Assembly (NCBI GenBank): GCA_027622715.1
Contig: JAQBYN010000007.1
Coordinates: 52,242-116,241 of the forward strand
DNA: 64,000 nt
Direction of reading: 5' to 3'
From: Pseudomonadota bacterium
GTDB lineage: Bacteria > Pseudomonadota > Alphaproteobacteria > SHVP01
The notes beneath the pieces are model-generated. The model worked only from the letters and a program-made list of their open reading frames with translations. It made no database searches and was not told the origin of the DNA. Below are positions 40,389 through 48,354 of the stretch, one piece after another; the stretch's first letter is position 1; each line of letters starts with the position of its first letter. Made by a program: the position numbers and the translations under genes.

Positions 40389-41693
40389 ATGGAAATCGTC
40401 GCCCCCTACCTGCTCATTCCGTTCGGCGTTCTGCTGATCCTTGGGATTCCGGTCGCCTTCGCGCTCGGGCTGGCCTGCATGGTCTTCCTGTTCTTTTCCG
40501 GCACGACCATCCCGCCGCTGATCCTGGTCACCGAAATGTACACGGCGGTCAATCAGTTCGCGTTACTGGCGTTGCCGATGTTCGTGCTCACGGGCGAGCT
40601 TCTAAACCGCTGCGACATCACCGAAAAACTGGTCGAGGTGGCGCGCCTCGTCGTGGGTTGGCTCAAAGGCGGTCTGGCCCATGTGAACATTCTGGCCTCA
40701 ATGTTCTTCGCGGGCATTTCTGGATCGGTCCTGGCCGATGCCGCCTCGCTTGGCCCGATCCTCATTCCGGCGATGGTCCGCGAGCGCTACCCGCCGGCGT
40801 TCTCGGCCGCAGTGACCGCCGCCAGCGCCGTCATCGGCGCGATCATTCCACCGAGTACGGTTGCTATTATCATCGGCGGCCAGTTGCAAATTTCGATTGG
40901 CGGGCTGTTCGCCGGCGGCATCATTCCCGGCGTCCTGATCGGTCTTTCCTTGATGGTTACCGCCTACGTCATCAGCGCCCGACGGGGTTACGGCGACATG
41001 CATCGCTTTGAGGGCGTCATCCCGATCATGAAGGGCAGCGCGAAGGCCGCGCCTGCCCTGCTCATTCCCTTCATCATTCTGGGCGGGATTCTGGGCGGCA
41101 TATTCACACCCACCGAGGCCGGTGCTGTCGCCGTGCTCTACTCCCTGCTCATCGGCACACTGTATTACCGCACGCTGGATCTGCGGAACCTGATCGAGGC
41201 GATGATCGGCACGGCAAAGGTTACCGCGTCGGCCCTGGTGATCGTCTCGACCGCCATCGTATTCAGCCGCATCCTTACCTTCTTCAAGATTCCCCAAGAG
41301 ATCTTGGAACTCTTGCTCGCGATATCGGACAACCGCGTCGTCATGGCCCTGATCTTGATTGGGTTCTTCTTGATCATGGGCACGTTCATGGACGCGTTGG
41401 CCAACATGATCATTCTAGGGCCGCTGCTCATGCCCGTGGCCACCTCGCAACTCGGCCTCGGCATGACCGACATTCAATTTGGCCTGTTCTTGATGATCAG
41501 CCTGCTGTTGGGATTGATCACGCCGCCACTCGGATTGCTTCTGTTCATAACAGCCCCCATAGCAAAGGTGTCATTAGAACGAGTCTCTCTCGCGGTGATT
41601 CCGTTCTTGGTCGCCGAATTGGTGGTTTTACTGCTCATCGTGTTCGTACCAGCCATCACGATGGCCATCCCGCGCGCGCTCGGGCTAGGCTGA
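40389..41693 (+). CDS. dctM: TRAP transporter large permease subunit
   Basis: The 434-residue, very hydrophobic protein has 12 or so membrane segments and DctM family motifs: FALLALPMFVLTGELLNRC, FFAGISGSVLADAASLGPIL, IPPSTVAIIIG, GGIFTPTEAGAVAVLYSL and MGTFMDALANMIILGPLLMP. It carries the solute and Na+ path. Length is normal. It is convergent with the SDR pair that follows, 10 bases apart. Confidence 0.95.
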   Translation: MEIVAPYLLIPFGVLLILGIPVAFALGLACMVFLFFSGTTIPPLILVTEMYTAVNQFALLALPMFVLTGELLNRCDITEKLVEVARLVVGWLKGGLAHVNILASMFFAGISGSVLADAASLGPILIPAMVRERYPPAFSAAVTAASAVIGAIIPPSTVAIIIGGQLQISIGGLFAGGIIPGVLIGLSLMVTAYVISARRGYGDMHRFEGVIPIMKGSAKAAPALLIPFIILGGILGGIFTPTEAGAVAVLYSLLIGTLYYRTLDLRNLIEAMIGTAKVTASALVIVSTAIVFSRILTFFKIPQEILELLLAISDNRVVMALILIGFFLIMGTFMDALANMIILGPLLMPVATSQLGLGMTDIQFGLFLMISLLLGLITPPLGLLLFITAPIAKVSLERVSLAVIPFLVAELVVLLLIVFVPAITMAIPRALGLG

Positions 41694-41703
41694 ACGCCGC
41701 CCT

Positions 41704-42492
41704 CTAGTCGACGGTCAGCGCCGCGATGCCGCCGTCGACATTGAGGCCGACGCCGGTGATGTAACGGGCCTCGTCGCTGGCCAAGAAGAGCATCGGGCGG
41801 GCCACTTCCATCGCATCGCCGTAACGTTTCATCGGCACATGATCGGCGCCCGCGCGCCCGTCGCCGCCGGCGAGCGGCTTGCCCTTCGGCGGATTGATCA
41901 TCGGTGTATCGATCGGGCCCGGCAGCACCGCATTGCAGCGGATGTTCCAGCCCGACTCGGCGCAATGGCGCGCCACCGTCCGCGTATATTGCAAGACTAC
42001 GGCCTTACTCGCGCCGTAGGCCGTGCGCACCGGCCAACCCTTCTGGGCGGCGATCGACGAAATGTTGACGATCGCGCCACCGCGGCCCTCGCGCAGCAAC
42101 GGGATCGCGGCGCGACACCCCAGCAACGTGCCCTCGGCATTGACCCGGTTCACTTGGCGCCAAATATCCAGACCAATGACATCGGGTTCCTGGGGCGGTG
42201 GATCACCGCCGGCGGCACCGTTGATCCCGGCGCAATTGAGCAGGATATCCAGCCCGCCGCCATGGGCCGCCGCGCGCGCGACCACAGCCGTCCATTGCGC
42301 CTCGTCGGTGACGTCTTGATGCACAAACAGCGATTCGGTCCCGCAGTCATCGCGCCAAACGTCGTCGTCGATGAATTGGATATCGGTGCCGACCACAATT
42401 GCGCCTTCGACGGCAAACAAACGCGCCGCCGCGCGGCCGATGCCCGACGCCGCACCGGTGATGAGAGCCACTTTGCCATCCAGCCGCGCCAT
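41704..42492 (-). CDS. Classical SDR oxidoreductase (downstream copy)
   Basis: The 262-residue SDR has cofactor motif TGAASGIG (12-19), INCAG-type LLNCAGINGAAG, and the catalytic set Ser in NISSIAAQKG with YGASK (Tyr-x3-Lys). The C-terminus GVGLNVDGGIAAL is standard. Asp in strand beta-2 (GTDIQFID) suggests NAD(H) preference. It starts at the last base of the upstream SDR stop (TGATG), so the pair is translationally coupled. Substrate is unknown, possibly an alcohol or hydroxy acid from the TRAP-linked pathway. Confidence 0.9.
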   Translation of the reverse strand: MARLDGKVALITGAASGIGRAAARLFAVEGAIVVGTDIQFIDDDVWRDDCGTESLFVHQDVTDEAQWTAVVARAAAHGGGLDILLNCAGINGAAGGDPPPQEPDVIGLDIWRQVNRVNAEGTLLGCRAAIPLLREGRGGAIVNISSIAAQKGWPVRTAYGASKAVVLQYTRTVARHCAESGWNIRCNAVLPGPIDTPMINPPKGKPLAGGDGRAGADHVPMKRYGDAMEVARPMLFLASDEARYITGVGLNVDGGIAALTVD

Positions 42493-43310
42493 CAGGTCAC
42501 CGCCAGCCCACCGTCCACCGGCAGCGAGGCCCCAGTGACATAGCTCGAATCGTCGCTGGCCAGGAACAGGATCGCCGCCGCGACCTCGTCAGGTTCACCG
42601 TAGCGGCGCATCGGCACGTGCGGCGCCTCGGGCCCATCGCCGTCTCCACCACCGGTCATCGGCACGAAGATCGGGGTGTGAATGCCGCCCGGATGCACCG
42701 AGTTACAGCGAATGTTGTAGCCCGCGCGTGCGCAGTGCAGCGCGACCGACTTGGTGATTTGCCAGACCGCCGCTTTGCTGGCGCCATAAGGCACCGCGCC
42801 CGGCACGCCGACCCACCCCGCGATCGACGAGATATTGACGATGGCGCCGCCACCGGTTTCAACCATCACCGGGATGGCCTGTTTGCAGCCCAGCAAGGTG
42901 CCTTCGACGTTGACCGCTTGCACCGCGCGGTAGTCGTCCATGGTGACGTTTTCGATGTCTTGATTATTAGGCGGTCCACCGCCCGGTACGTTGATCCCAG
43001 CGCAGTTCACCAAAATGTCGAGCCGTTCGTATTCTTCCGTCGTCCGAATGAGGACATTGCGCCACTCGCGTTCGCTGGCGACGTCATGGCGCAGCGCGAT
43101 CGCCCGCGCTGAACCCGCGCCGAGCTTGTCGTCATCTATGGCCCTTATGTCGGTCGCCAAAACCTTGGCGCCCTCGCGCAGAAACAAGGCGACCGTCGCC
43201 GCGCCGATCCCCGAGGCCGCGCCGCTCACAATCGCGACCCGACCGGCAAGGCGCTGCCCGGGGTCGGCCCTGGCGAGCGTACCCAGATTCGGCTTTTCAG
43301 CGGATGCCAT
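42492..43310 (-). CDS. Classical SDR oxidoreductase (upstream copy)
   Basis: The 272-residue SDR has cofactor motif SGAASGIG, NCAGINVPGGG, catalytic Ser in NISSIAGWVG and YGASK. Like its partner it has Asp at the end of beta-2 (ATDIRAID) and an unusual insertion PMTGGGDGDGPEAPHVPM in the substrate loop; the partner has an analogous insertion. The two are therefore close paralogues and may form a heterotetramer or act on related substrates. One-base overlap with the next gene. Confidence 0.9.
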   Translation of the reverse strand: MASAEKPNLGTLARADPGQRLAGRVAIVSGAASGIGAATVALFLREGAKVLATDIRAIDDDKLGAGSARAIALRHDVASEREWRNVLIRTTEEYERLDILVNCAGINVPGGGPPNNQDIENVTMDDYRAVQAVNVEGTLLGCKQAIPVMVETGGGAIVNISSIAGWVGVPGAVPYGASKAAVWQITKSVALHCARAGYNIRCNSVHPGGIHTPIFVPMTGGGDGDGPEAPHVPMRRYGEPDEVAAAILFLASDDSSYVTGASLPVDGGLAVT

Positions 43311-43504
43311 GGCTATAGATTGTAACTGCGTTCGCCATGCGGTTGGGCCGCCCTAAACCGTTGTTTCTTATAGCCTTGCTAGAAAGGCGCGGCGCATTCT
43401 GCCATGCCACCGGGCGCACCGGTAGGGCCACGGGATTCCCACAAACACCCCCCGGGATGCATGCGTTGGGCTACAGTGCGAGCCGAAAACAGGGAGTGAG
43501 TCAG

Positions 43505-43852
43505 ATGACCCAGACCAACGTCCGGCCGATCATGCGGCCCATCGTCAAACACAACGGGGTGGTTTATGTCGCGGGGCAGGTCGCCCGCAATACGCCCGAC
43601 GGCGACGTCACCGCCCAGACCCAAGAAATCCTCGCCACCATCGACACGTTGCTGGCCGAGGCCGGCACCGACAAGACCAAGGTCCTTCAGGCGCAAATTT
43701 GGTTGACCGATATCGCCACGCAATTCTCGGCGATGAATGCGGTGTGGAACGCCTGGGTCGACGAAGCCACCGCGCCGGTGCGCGCCTGCGTGCAAGCCCA
43801 ACTTGCCTCGCCGAGCTACAAGGTCGAGATCATGGTGACGGCGGCGGCGTAG
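43505..43852 (+). CDS. RidA/YjgF/YER057c/UK114-family protein
   Basis: The 115-residue trimeric-fold protein has VYVAGQVARNTPDGDVTAQTQ split over the first strands and helix, LLAEAGTDKTKVLQAQIWLTD and RACVQAQLASPSYKVEIMV, where the conserved Arg binds carboxylates in active RidA. The last Glu/Val segment is standard. It may be a true enamine/imine deaminase or a pathway-specific RidA-like enzyme. AGGGAG upstream of ATG 43505; the frame upstream of that has no coding features. Confidence 0.88.
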   Translation: MTQTNVRPIMRPIVKHNGVVYVAGQVARNTPDGDVTAQTQEILATIDTLLAEAGTDKTKVLQAQIWLTDIATQFSAMNAVWNAWVDEATAPVRACVQAQLASPSYKVEIMVTAAA

Positions 43853-43867
43853 CGCGCTTCGACGTCC

Positions 43868-44461
43868 CTACATGAGCTGATGCGGCGCCAGCGCCGGCAT
43901 CGTTTTGTCCTCAAGATCGAATGCCAGTCCCCACCGCGCTTTTTTCACGATCTGCCCGAACAGGTGGAGAAACGTGAGGATCGCGTCTTCCGACAAGGAC
44001 AGCGATACCTCCTTGCCCGTCTTGGGCACGAAGGTGAGCACGTGGGTGCCGGGCGTCACGGTCGCGGCCCGGAGCTTGGCGATCAGCAGCGGCGCCTCGC
44101 CAAGCGGCAGCGCCTTGGGTTGCGCTTCATAGGATTTCTTGAAATTGGCGCTCGACACTGCCGCCTGGCGCTTGAACGCGACCACCGAGCGTTTCGCCTG
44201 CGGGGTCGCCTGTGAGGCAACCTCGGGCGCGGTTTCGAGCCGTCGCACCAGCAACTCCCACAGCAACCGGCTGACCCGCCGGGTCAGCCACAGCCTAATC
44301 TCGGCGCCGTCATGCGTATTGACGCGCAACAGCAGCCGATCCTCGTCGGTCTGATAGCTGAAGTTGAACTGGTGAAGCTTGGCCACGCGGCCATTGTATA
44401 GAACGCCGCCGTCGCCGCGAGAGACACCGCGCCGTGCCGGCCCGGAATTTTCCCGGACCAC
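43868..44461 (-). CDS. Conserved protein of unknown function
   Basis: The 197-residue frame opens with GTG 44461; the convincing part begins about residue 27 (KLHQFNFSYQTDEDRLLLRV), so a start at an internal GTG is possible. It reads as a beta-rich N-terminal module (NTHDGAEIRLWLTRRVSRLLW) and a C-terminal module (VSLSLSEDAILTFLHLFGQIV). No catalytic motif is visible and I cannot name the family. It lies back to back with the ArsR gene. Confidence 0.65.
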   Translation of the reverse strand: MVRENSGPARRGVSRGDGGVLYNGRVAKLHQFNFSYQTDEDRLLLRVNTHDGAEIRLWLTRRVSRLLWELLVRRLETAPEVASQATPQAKRSVVAFKRQAAVSSANFKKSYEAQPKALPLGEAPLLIAKLRAATVTPGTHVLTFVPKTGKEVSLSLSEDAILTFLHLFGQIVKKARWGLAFDLEDKTMPALAPHQLM

Positions 44462-44510
44462 GATCGCCCCGTGGTTTCGATCTTGATGGTCACGCCAAGG
44501 GACGCTATTA

Positions 44511-44538
44511 AACCAATTAGTTATTTAACTGACTGGTT
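44511..44538. promoter_or_regulatory. ArsR-family operator
   Basis: AACCAATTAGTTA (44511-44523) and TAACTGACTGGTT (44526-44538) are inverted repeats with 11 of 13 positions matching around a TT centre. The AT-rich dyad ends six bases before the start codon of the ArsR gene and is the expected self-repression site; it may also include the -10 region of that gene. Confidence 0.7.
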
Positions 44539-44544
44539 TATGAC

Positions 44545-44880
44545 ATGCCGCAGACCCTCGACGCCACCTTTGCCGCCTTGGCCGACCCGACCCGGCGGGC
44601 CATCTTGGCGCGACTTGCCCAGGGCGACGCCCCGGTCAACGAACTGGCCGCGCCTTTCGCCATGAGCCTTCCCGCGGTGTCCAAACACCTCAAGGTTCTC
44701 GAAAACGCCGGCCTGATCGCCCGCAGCCGCAGCGCCCAACGGCGCCCCTGCCACCTGGAAGCCAAGCCGCTGCAAGACGCGCTCAACTGGATCGACGGTT
44801 ACCGCAGGTTCTGGGACGGCAGCCTCGATCACCTCGACGACTACCTCAAGACGCTGCAAACCAAGGGGAGCGGCAAATGA
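44545..44880 (+). CDS. ArsR/SmtB-family transcriptional repressor
   Basis: The 111-residue winged-helix protein has DATFAALADPTRRAILARLAQ, the recognition helix MSLPAVSKHLKVLENAG and LIARSRSAQRRPCHL on the wing. It has no CxCxxC metal site, and belongs to the non-metal group that usually accompanies an SRPBCC gene. It overlaps that gene by four bases (ATGA). Autoregulation through the operator at 44511-44538 is likely. Confidence 0.93.
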   Translation: MPQTLDATFAALADPTRRAILARLAQGDAPVNELAAPFAMSLPAVSKHLKVLENAGLIARSRSAQRRPCHLEAKPLQDALNWIDGYRRFWDGSLDHLDDYLKTLQTKGSGK

Positions 44881-45359
44881 ACACAGCAACCACGAGTCCA
44901 GTGGCCAAGGACGACCGCGATTTGATTATCGAGCGCGTGTTCGACGCACCGCGCGCTTTGGTTTTTGAAGCGTGGACCGACAAGAAGCACCTCATGCAGT
45001 GGTCTTGCCCGAGCGAGATGACGCTGACCGCGTTCGAGATGGCGCGCGACATTGTGCAACCGGGCGCGCCGTATCGCCTTTGTATGACCGGCAGCGACGG
45101 GATCGATCATTGGCTGAGCGGGGTTTACCGCGACGTCGTCGCCGCAACGCGGGTGAGTTACACCGCCGCGTGGGAGGACGCCGCCGGGCAGCGCGGCCAC
45201 GAGACGCTGGTCACGGTTACGTTTGAGGATGCTGGGGCCGCCACGAAACTAACATTGCGCCAGGCACCGTTCGCCACCGACGCCACGCGCGACGCGAATC
45301 GCTGGGGGTGGACCAGCACGCTCGACCACCTCAGCGCATATCTCACAGGCGTTCGCTAG
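44877..45359 (+). CDS. SRPBCC/AHSA1-family protein
   Basis: The 160-residue helix-grip protein has the AHSA1 hallmark IERVFDAPRALVFEAWTDKKHLMQW, a central WLSGVYRDVVAATRVSYT and WTSTLDHLSAYL at the end. Such proteins bind hydrophobic ligands in a large cavity and, in ArsR pairs like this one, are thought to be the regulated target. The ligand is unknown. ATGA overlap with the repressor gene. Confidence 0.92.
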   Translation: MNTATTSPVAKDDRDLIIERVFDAPRALVFEAWTDKKHLMQWSCPSEMTLTAFEMARDIVQPGAPYRLCMTGSDGIDHWLSGVYRDVVAATRVSYTAAWEDAAGQRGHETLVTVTFEDAGAATKLTLRQAPFATDATRDANRWGWTSTLDHLSAYLTGVR

Positions 45360-45392
45360 GGCGGTGGTCTCCCGCCGGGCACGCTGCCGTGT

Positions 45393-45785
45393 TCAGCGCA
45401 GCGGGTTCTCGTCGCTCATGTAGATCGTGACGGCCTGGAATTTGCCGTCCTTGAAGCGGAAGACGTTGCAATTGGCGGCCCGCTCAACCCCGTCGTCATG
45501 GCGCACCCGCAGGGCGTTGAACTGCACCGCGACGGCTTGGTTGGCCACATCCACCACCGGATTGAAATCGCCGTGCCAAATGGTTTTGAAGCCGCCGAAG
45601 AAATCCGTGAACATCCGTTTGATGTCCTGGTCGCGGCCCTTGTGCGTCAGCTGGTCGGTCTGGATCGTCAGCGTCGCGTCGGGCGCAAAGCAGTCCAGCG
45701 CCGGTTCCAACCGCTTCAAATCGACATTGCCGAAGTAACTCTTGGTGACCGCTTCGAGCAGCTGGTCGGCATTGAGGTTGGCCAT
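45393..45785 (-). CDS. NTF2-like (SnoaL-type) protein
   Basis: The 130-residue protein has the cone-like NTF2 fold pattern: LLEAVTKSYFGNVDLKRL, LDCFAPDATLTIQ, DIKRMFTDFFGGFKTIWHGDF and CNVFRFKDGKFQAVTIYMSD. Members include small isomerases, hydratases and limonene-epoxide-hydrolase-like enzymes; no catalytic residues can be singled out. I set the start at ATG 45785 because the open frame beyond runs through the tRNA gene. Confidence 0.82.
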   Translation of the reverse strand: MANLNADQLLEAVTKSYFGNVDLKRLEPALDCFAPDATLTIQTDQLTHKGRDQDIKRMFTDFFGGFKTIWHGDFNPVVDVANQAVAVQFNALRVRHDDGVERAANCNVFRFKDGKFQAVTIYMSDENPLR

Positions 45786-45815
45786 GGGCACGCTCCGGGC
45801 TACCGAAAAAACGAC

Positions 45816-45902
45816 TGGTGCGGGTGGAGGGAATCGAACCCCCACTCCCTTACGGGAACCAGATTTTGAGTCTGGCGCGTCTACCAGTTCCGCCACACCC
45901 GC
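45816..45902 (-). tRNA. tRNA-Leu (anticodon CAA)
   Basis: The minus strand folds into a class II tRNA of 87 bases including an encoded CCA. The acceptor stem is GCGGGTG/CACCCGC, the anticodon arm CCAGA-CTCAAAA-TCTGG gives anticodon CAA (reads UUG), and a variable arm (TTCCCGTAAGGGAG) and T-arm with GGTTCGATTCC follow. The long variable arm and the G-rich D-loop identify leucine. Confidence 0.97.
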
Positions 45903-45990
45903 AGTCGAGGCGCGCATGATAGTCACGCGCGAGTACCGGTCAACAACGACCGCCATTGCCCCCCACCCGTCCGCCTGCTAAACCGCGCCG

Positions 45991-46569
45991 ATGCTGAGAC
46001 GTTTATACGATTGGGTCATGCGGCTGGCCGGCCACCGTCACGCGGTGCCGGCGCTGGCGCTGGTGTCGTTCGCCGAAAGCTCGTTCTTTCCGATCCCGCC
46101 CGACGTCATGTTGATCCCGATGATTGTCGCCAAACGCGCCAAAGCATGGTGGTTCGCCACGGTGTGCACGGTGTCCTCGGTGCTGGGCGGTATCGCGGGC
46201 TATGCCATCGGCTTTTTCCTGTTCGAAACGCTCGGTCAACGTTTGGTCGATTTCTACGGCTACAGCCATCAATTCGACGTATTCCGGGACTGGTATACCG
46301 AGTACGGCTTGCTGATCGTGTTCGTGGCCGGGATCACGCCGCTGCCCTACAAGGTTTTCACCATCGCCTCGGGCGTAGCCGGTCTACCGCTTGGCACCTT
46401 TGTCGTGGGCTCGGTCGTCTCGCGCGGCATTCGCTTCTTTATCGAGGCCGCGCTGCTGTGGTGGATCGGCGAGCCGATCCGGATTTTTGTTGAAAAGAAC
46501 CTGCAATGGGTCACCGCGGCATTCGTCGTGCTGCTCGTCGGCGGGTTCGCGGCGATCAAACTGGTCTAG
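45991..46569 (+). CDS. YqaA-like VTT/SNARE-associated-domain membrane protein
   Basis: The 192-residue inner-membrane protein belongs to the DedA/VTT superfamily, YqaA branch. It has an N-terminal amphipathic region (LYDWVMRLAGHRHAVPALALV), the motif FAESSFFPIPPDVMLIPM, GGIAGYAIGFFLFETLG and FVAGITPLPYKVFTIASGVAGL, in which the Arg/Pro loop is replaced by Pro-Tyr-Lys. It probably takes part in lipid or ion handling. It heads a run with dsbB (5 bases apart) and coq7. Confidence 0.9.
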   Translation: MLRRLYDWVMRLAGHRHAVPALALVSFAESSFFPIPPDVMLIPMIVAKRAKAWWFATVCTVSSVLGGIAGYAIGFFLFETLGQRLVDFYGYSHQFDVFRDWYTEYGLLIVFVAGITPLPYKVFTIASGVAGLPLGTFVVGSVVSRGIRFFIEAALLWWIGEPIRIFVEKNLQWVTAAFVVLLVGGFAAIKLV

Positions 46570-46574
46570 CCCAC

Positions 46575-47090
46575 ATGCCGACGATCACGCCCGCCCGCGC
46601 CGCACTGTTCGTCTTCGCCGCGTGTACGGCGGTACTGGGCGGCGCGCTGTTGTTTCAATATCCGGGCGGCCTGCATCCGTGCGCGTTGTGCTTCGCGCAA
46701 CGCTGGCCCTACTACTTTGCTATTGGCCTCGCGGTGCTCGCCCTCAGCCTGACCCGCGATCCCGGCGCGGACACCGCCGTGCGCGGTCTTCTCGTCATGA
46801 TCGCGCTGGTGTTCCTGGGCGGCGCCGCACTGGCAACATACCACGTCGGCATCGAACAGCAGTGGTGGGCCGGCACCAAGGCGTGCGGCGGCGGCCTGCG
46901 CGCCACCGGTCTGTCCCTCGAGGATTTGCGCAAACGCCTGCTCGATCAACCGATCGTGCGCTGCGACCGGCCGGCATGGACGCTGTTCGGGATTTCACTG
47001 GCGGGCTTCAACGTGGCGATCTCGCTCGGCCTCGCTGTGATCACGGCGGCCCTCGCGCGCGTCGTAGCGCGCGACCGCGCCGACGCCTAA
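46575..47090 (+). CDS. dsbB: Disulfide bond formation protein B family
   Basis: The 171-residue protein has four membrane helices and both periplasmic Cys pairs of DsbB: C36-A-L-C39 in HPCALCFAQRW, and C104/C130 in the second loop (KACGGGL and VRCDRPAW). DsbB passes electrons from DsbA to ubiquinone. The neighbour coq7, a ubiquinone-synthesis gene, is a natural companion. ATG 46575 was chosen five bases after the VTT gene stop, as the frame further upstream is inside that gene. Confidence 0.9.
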   Translation: MPTITPARAALFVFAACTAVLGGALLFQYPGGLHPCALCFAQRWPYYFAIGLAVLALSLTRDPGADTAVRGLLVMIALVFLGGAALATYHVGIEQQWWAGTKACGGGLRATGLSLEDLRKRLLDQPIVRCDRPAWTLFGISLAGFNVAISLGLAVITAALARVVARDRADA

Positions 47091-47100
47091 ACTAGCAGCC

Positions 47101-47676
47101 ATGGACGACGACCTACCCCCGGCCAAAAAGATCACCGGCGAATCCCGCCTACCTGGCGACCCCGGTGTGGCTGACATGGTTGCGCGCATCATCCGCGTCG
47201 ATCACGCCGGCGAATACGGCGCCAAGCGCATCTACGAAGGCCAGCTCGCGGTGCTCGGCAAATCGCCGGCGGCCGAAACCATCCGTCACATGGCCGACCA
47301 AGAGGCGGCGCACCTCAAAGACTTCGACACAATCTTGAACGAGCGCCGCGTCCGCCCCACGGCCTTGCAACCGCTATGGCACCTCGCGGGATTTGCCCTG
47401 GGCGCCGGCACCGCGTTGATGGGCGAGCGCGCGGCGATGGCCTGTACCGTTGCCGTCGAAGAAGCGATCGACGAACACTATGCCGAACAGGCAGCCTATT
47501 TGGGCGAGGATGAAAAAGAGTTGCGCGACCTCATCGTCGCCGCGCGCGCGGACGAGATCGACCACCGCGACACCGCCATCGAAGCCGGCGCCGAACGCGC
47601 CGCGCTGTACGAGCCGATGCGCCGCGCTATCAAATCCGGCACCAAACTCGCCATTTGGCTGAGCGAACGGGTCTAG
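47101..47676 (+). CDS. coq7: Demethoxyubiquinone hydroxylase
   Basis: The 191-residue di-iron protein has the Coq7 ligands in order: E38 in RVDHAGEYGA, E68 and H71 in ADQEAAHLKDF, then EEAIDEHYAEQ and ARADEIDHRDTAIE for the C-terminal half. It hydroxylates demethoxyubiquinone in ubiquinone synthesis at the membrane. The length is typical of bacterial Coq7. It follows dsbB by 10 bases and probably shares its transcript. Confidence 0.95.
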   Translation: MDDDLPPAKKITGESRLPGDPGVADMVARIIRVDHAGEYGAKRIYEGQLAVLGKSPAAETIRHMADQEAAHLKDFDTILNERRVRPTALQPLWHLAGFALGAGTALMGERAAMACTVAVEEAIDEHYAEQAAYLGEDEKELRDLIVAARADEIDHRDTAIEAGAERAALYEPMRRAIKSGTKLAIWLSERV

Positions 47677-47699
47677 CCGCGGCCCACCAACCCGCGCCC

Positions 47700-48275
47700 C
47701 TAAGGCTCGAGTTCCGAATCCCAATAGAGAAAATCGTGCCAGCTCTCGTGCAGATGGTTGGGCGGAAACGCGCGCCCGTTCTTTTGTAGATCGCCAACGG
47801 TCGGTCGGCGCGGGCGCTGGCGCGGATGCATCTTGCACTCGTCCTCGAGCTTGCCACCCTTGGTCAGGTTGCACGGCGAACACGCAGCGACAACGTTGTC
47901 CCACGTTGTGCGCCCACCGCGTGAGCGCGGAATAAGATGATCGAAGGTCAGATCGTTGGGCGTGCCGCAATACTGGCAGCTGAACCGGTCGCGCAAAAAA
48001 ACATTAAAGCGGGTGAACGCCGGGTGGCGCGCCGGCGGCACATAGTGCTTCAACGCGACTACGCTCGGCACTTTCAGGCTCAGGGTCGGCGAATGAACTG
48101 CCCGATCATACACCGAGACGATATCGACGCGGTCCATAAAAACCGCCTTGATCGACTCCTGCCACGGCCACAAAGACAGCGGGAAGTAGCTCAACGGCCG
48201 GTAGTCGGCGTTGAGGACAAGCGACTGGCAGGACTCAAGCGAAGGTGTCACCGGGCTCCCCAATTGCACGGTCAA
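47700..48275 (-). CDS. HNH endonuclease family protein
   Basis: The 191-residue protein has an HNH core CQYCGTPNDLTFDHLIPRSR followed by GGRTTWDNVVAACSPCNLTKGG, with the two zinc CxxC pairs, the general-base His and the Asn intact. This is the stand-alone HNH type found widely in alphaproteobacterial cores, with an N-terminal domain (LVLNADYRPLSYFPLSLWPW) of unknown role. It is convergent with coq7. Not obviously part of a restriction or phage locus. Confidence 0.92.
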   Translation of the reverse strand: MTVQLGSPVTPSLESCQSLVLNADYRPLSYFPLSLWPWQESIKAVFMDRVDIVSVYDRAVHSPTLSLKVPSVVALKHYVPPARHPAFTRFNVFLRDRFSCQYCGTPNDLTFDHLIPRSRGGRTTWDNVVAACSPCNLTKGGKLEDECKMHPRQRPRRPTVGDLQKNGRAFPPNHLHESWHDFLYWDSELEP

Positions 48276-48354
48276 GGTTGCAATCTAGGCATAAGAACAT
48301 CGTGTGGCCTGCGTGTTGTCAAGCCGTTGCCGTTTTGTGAAGGCGCGGCGACGG

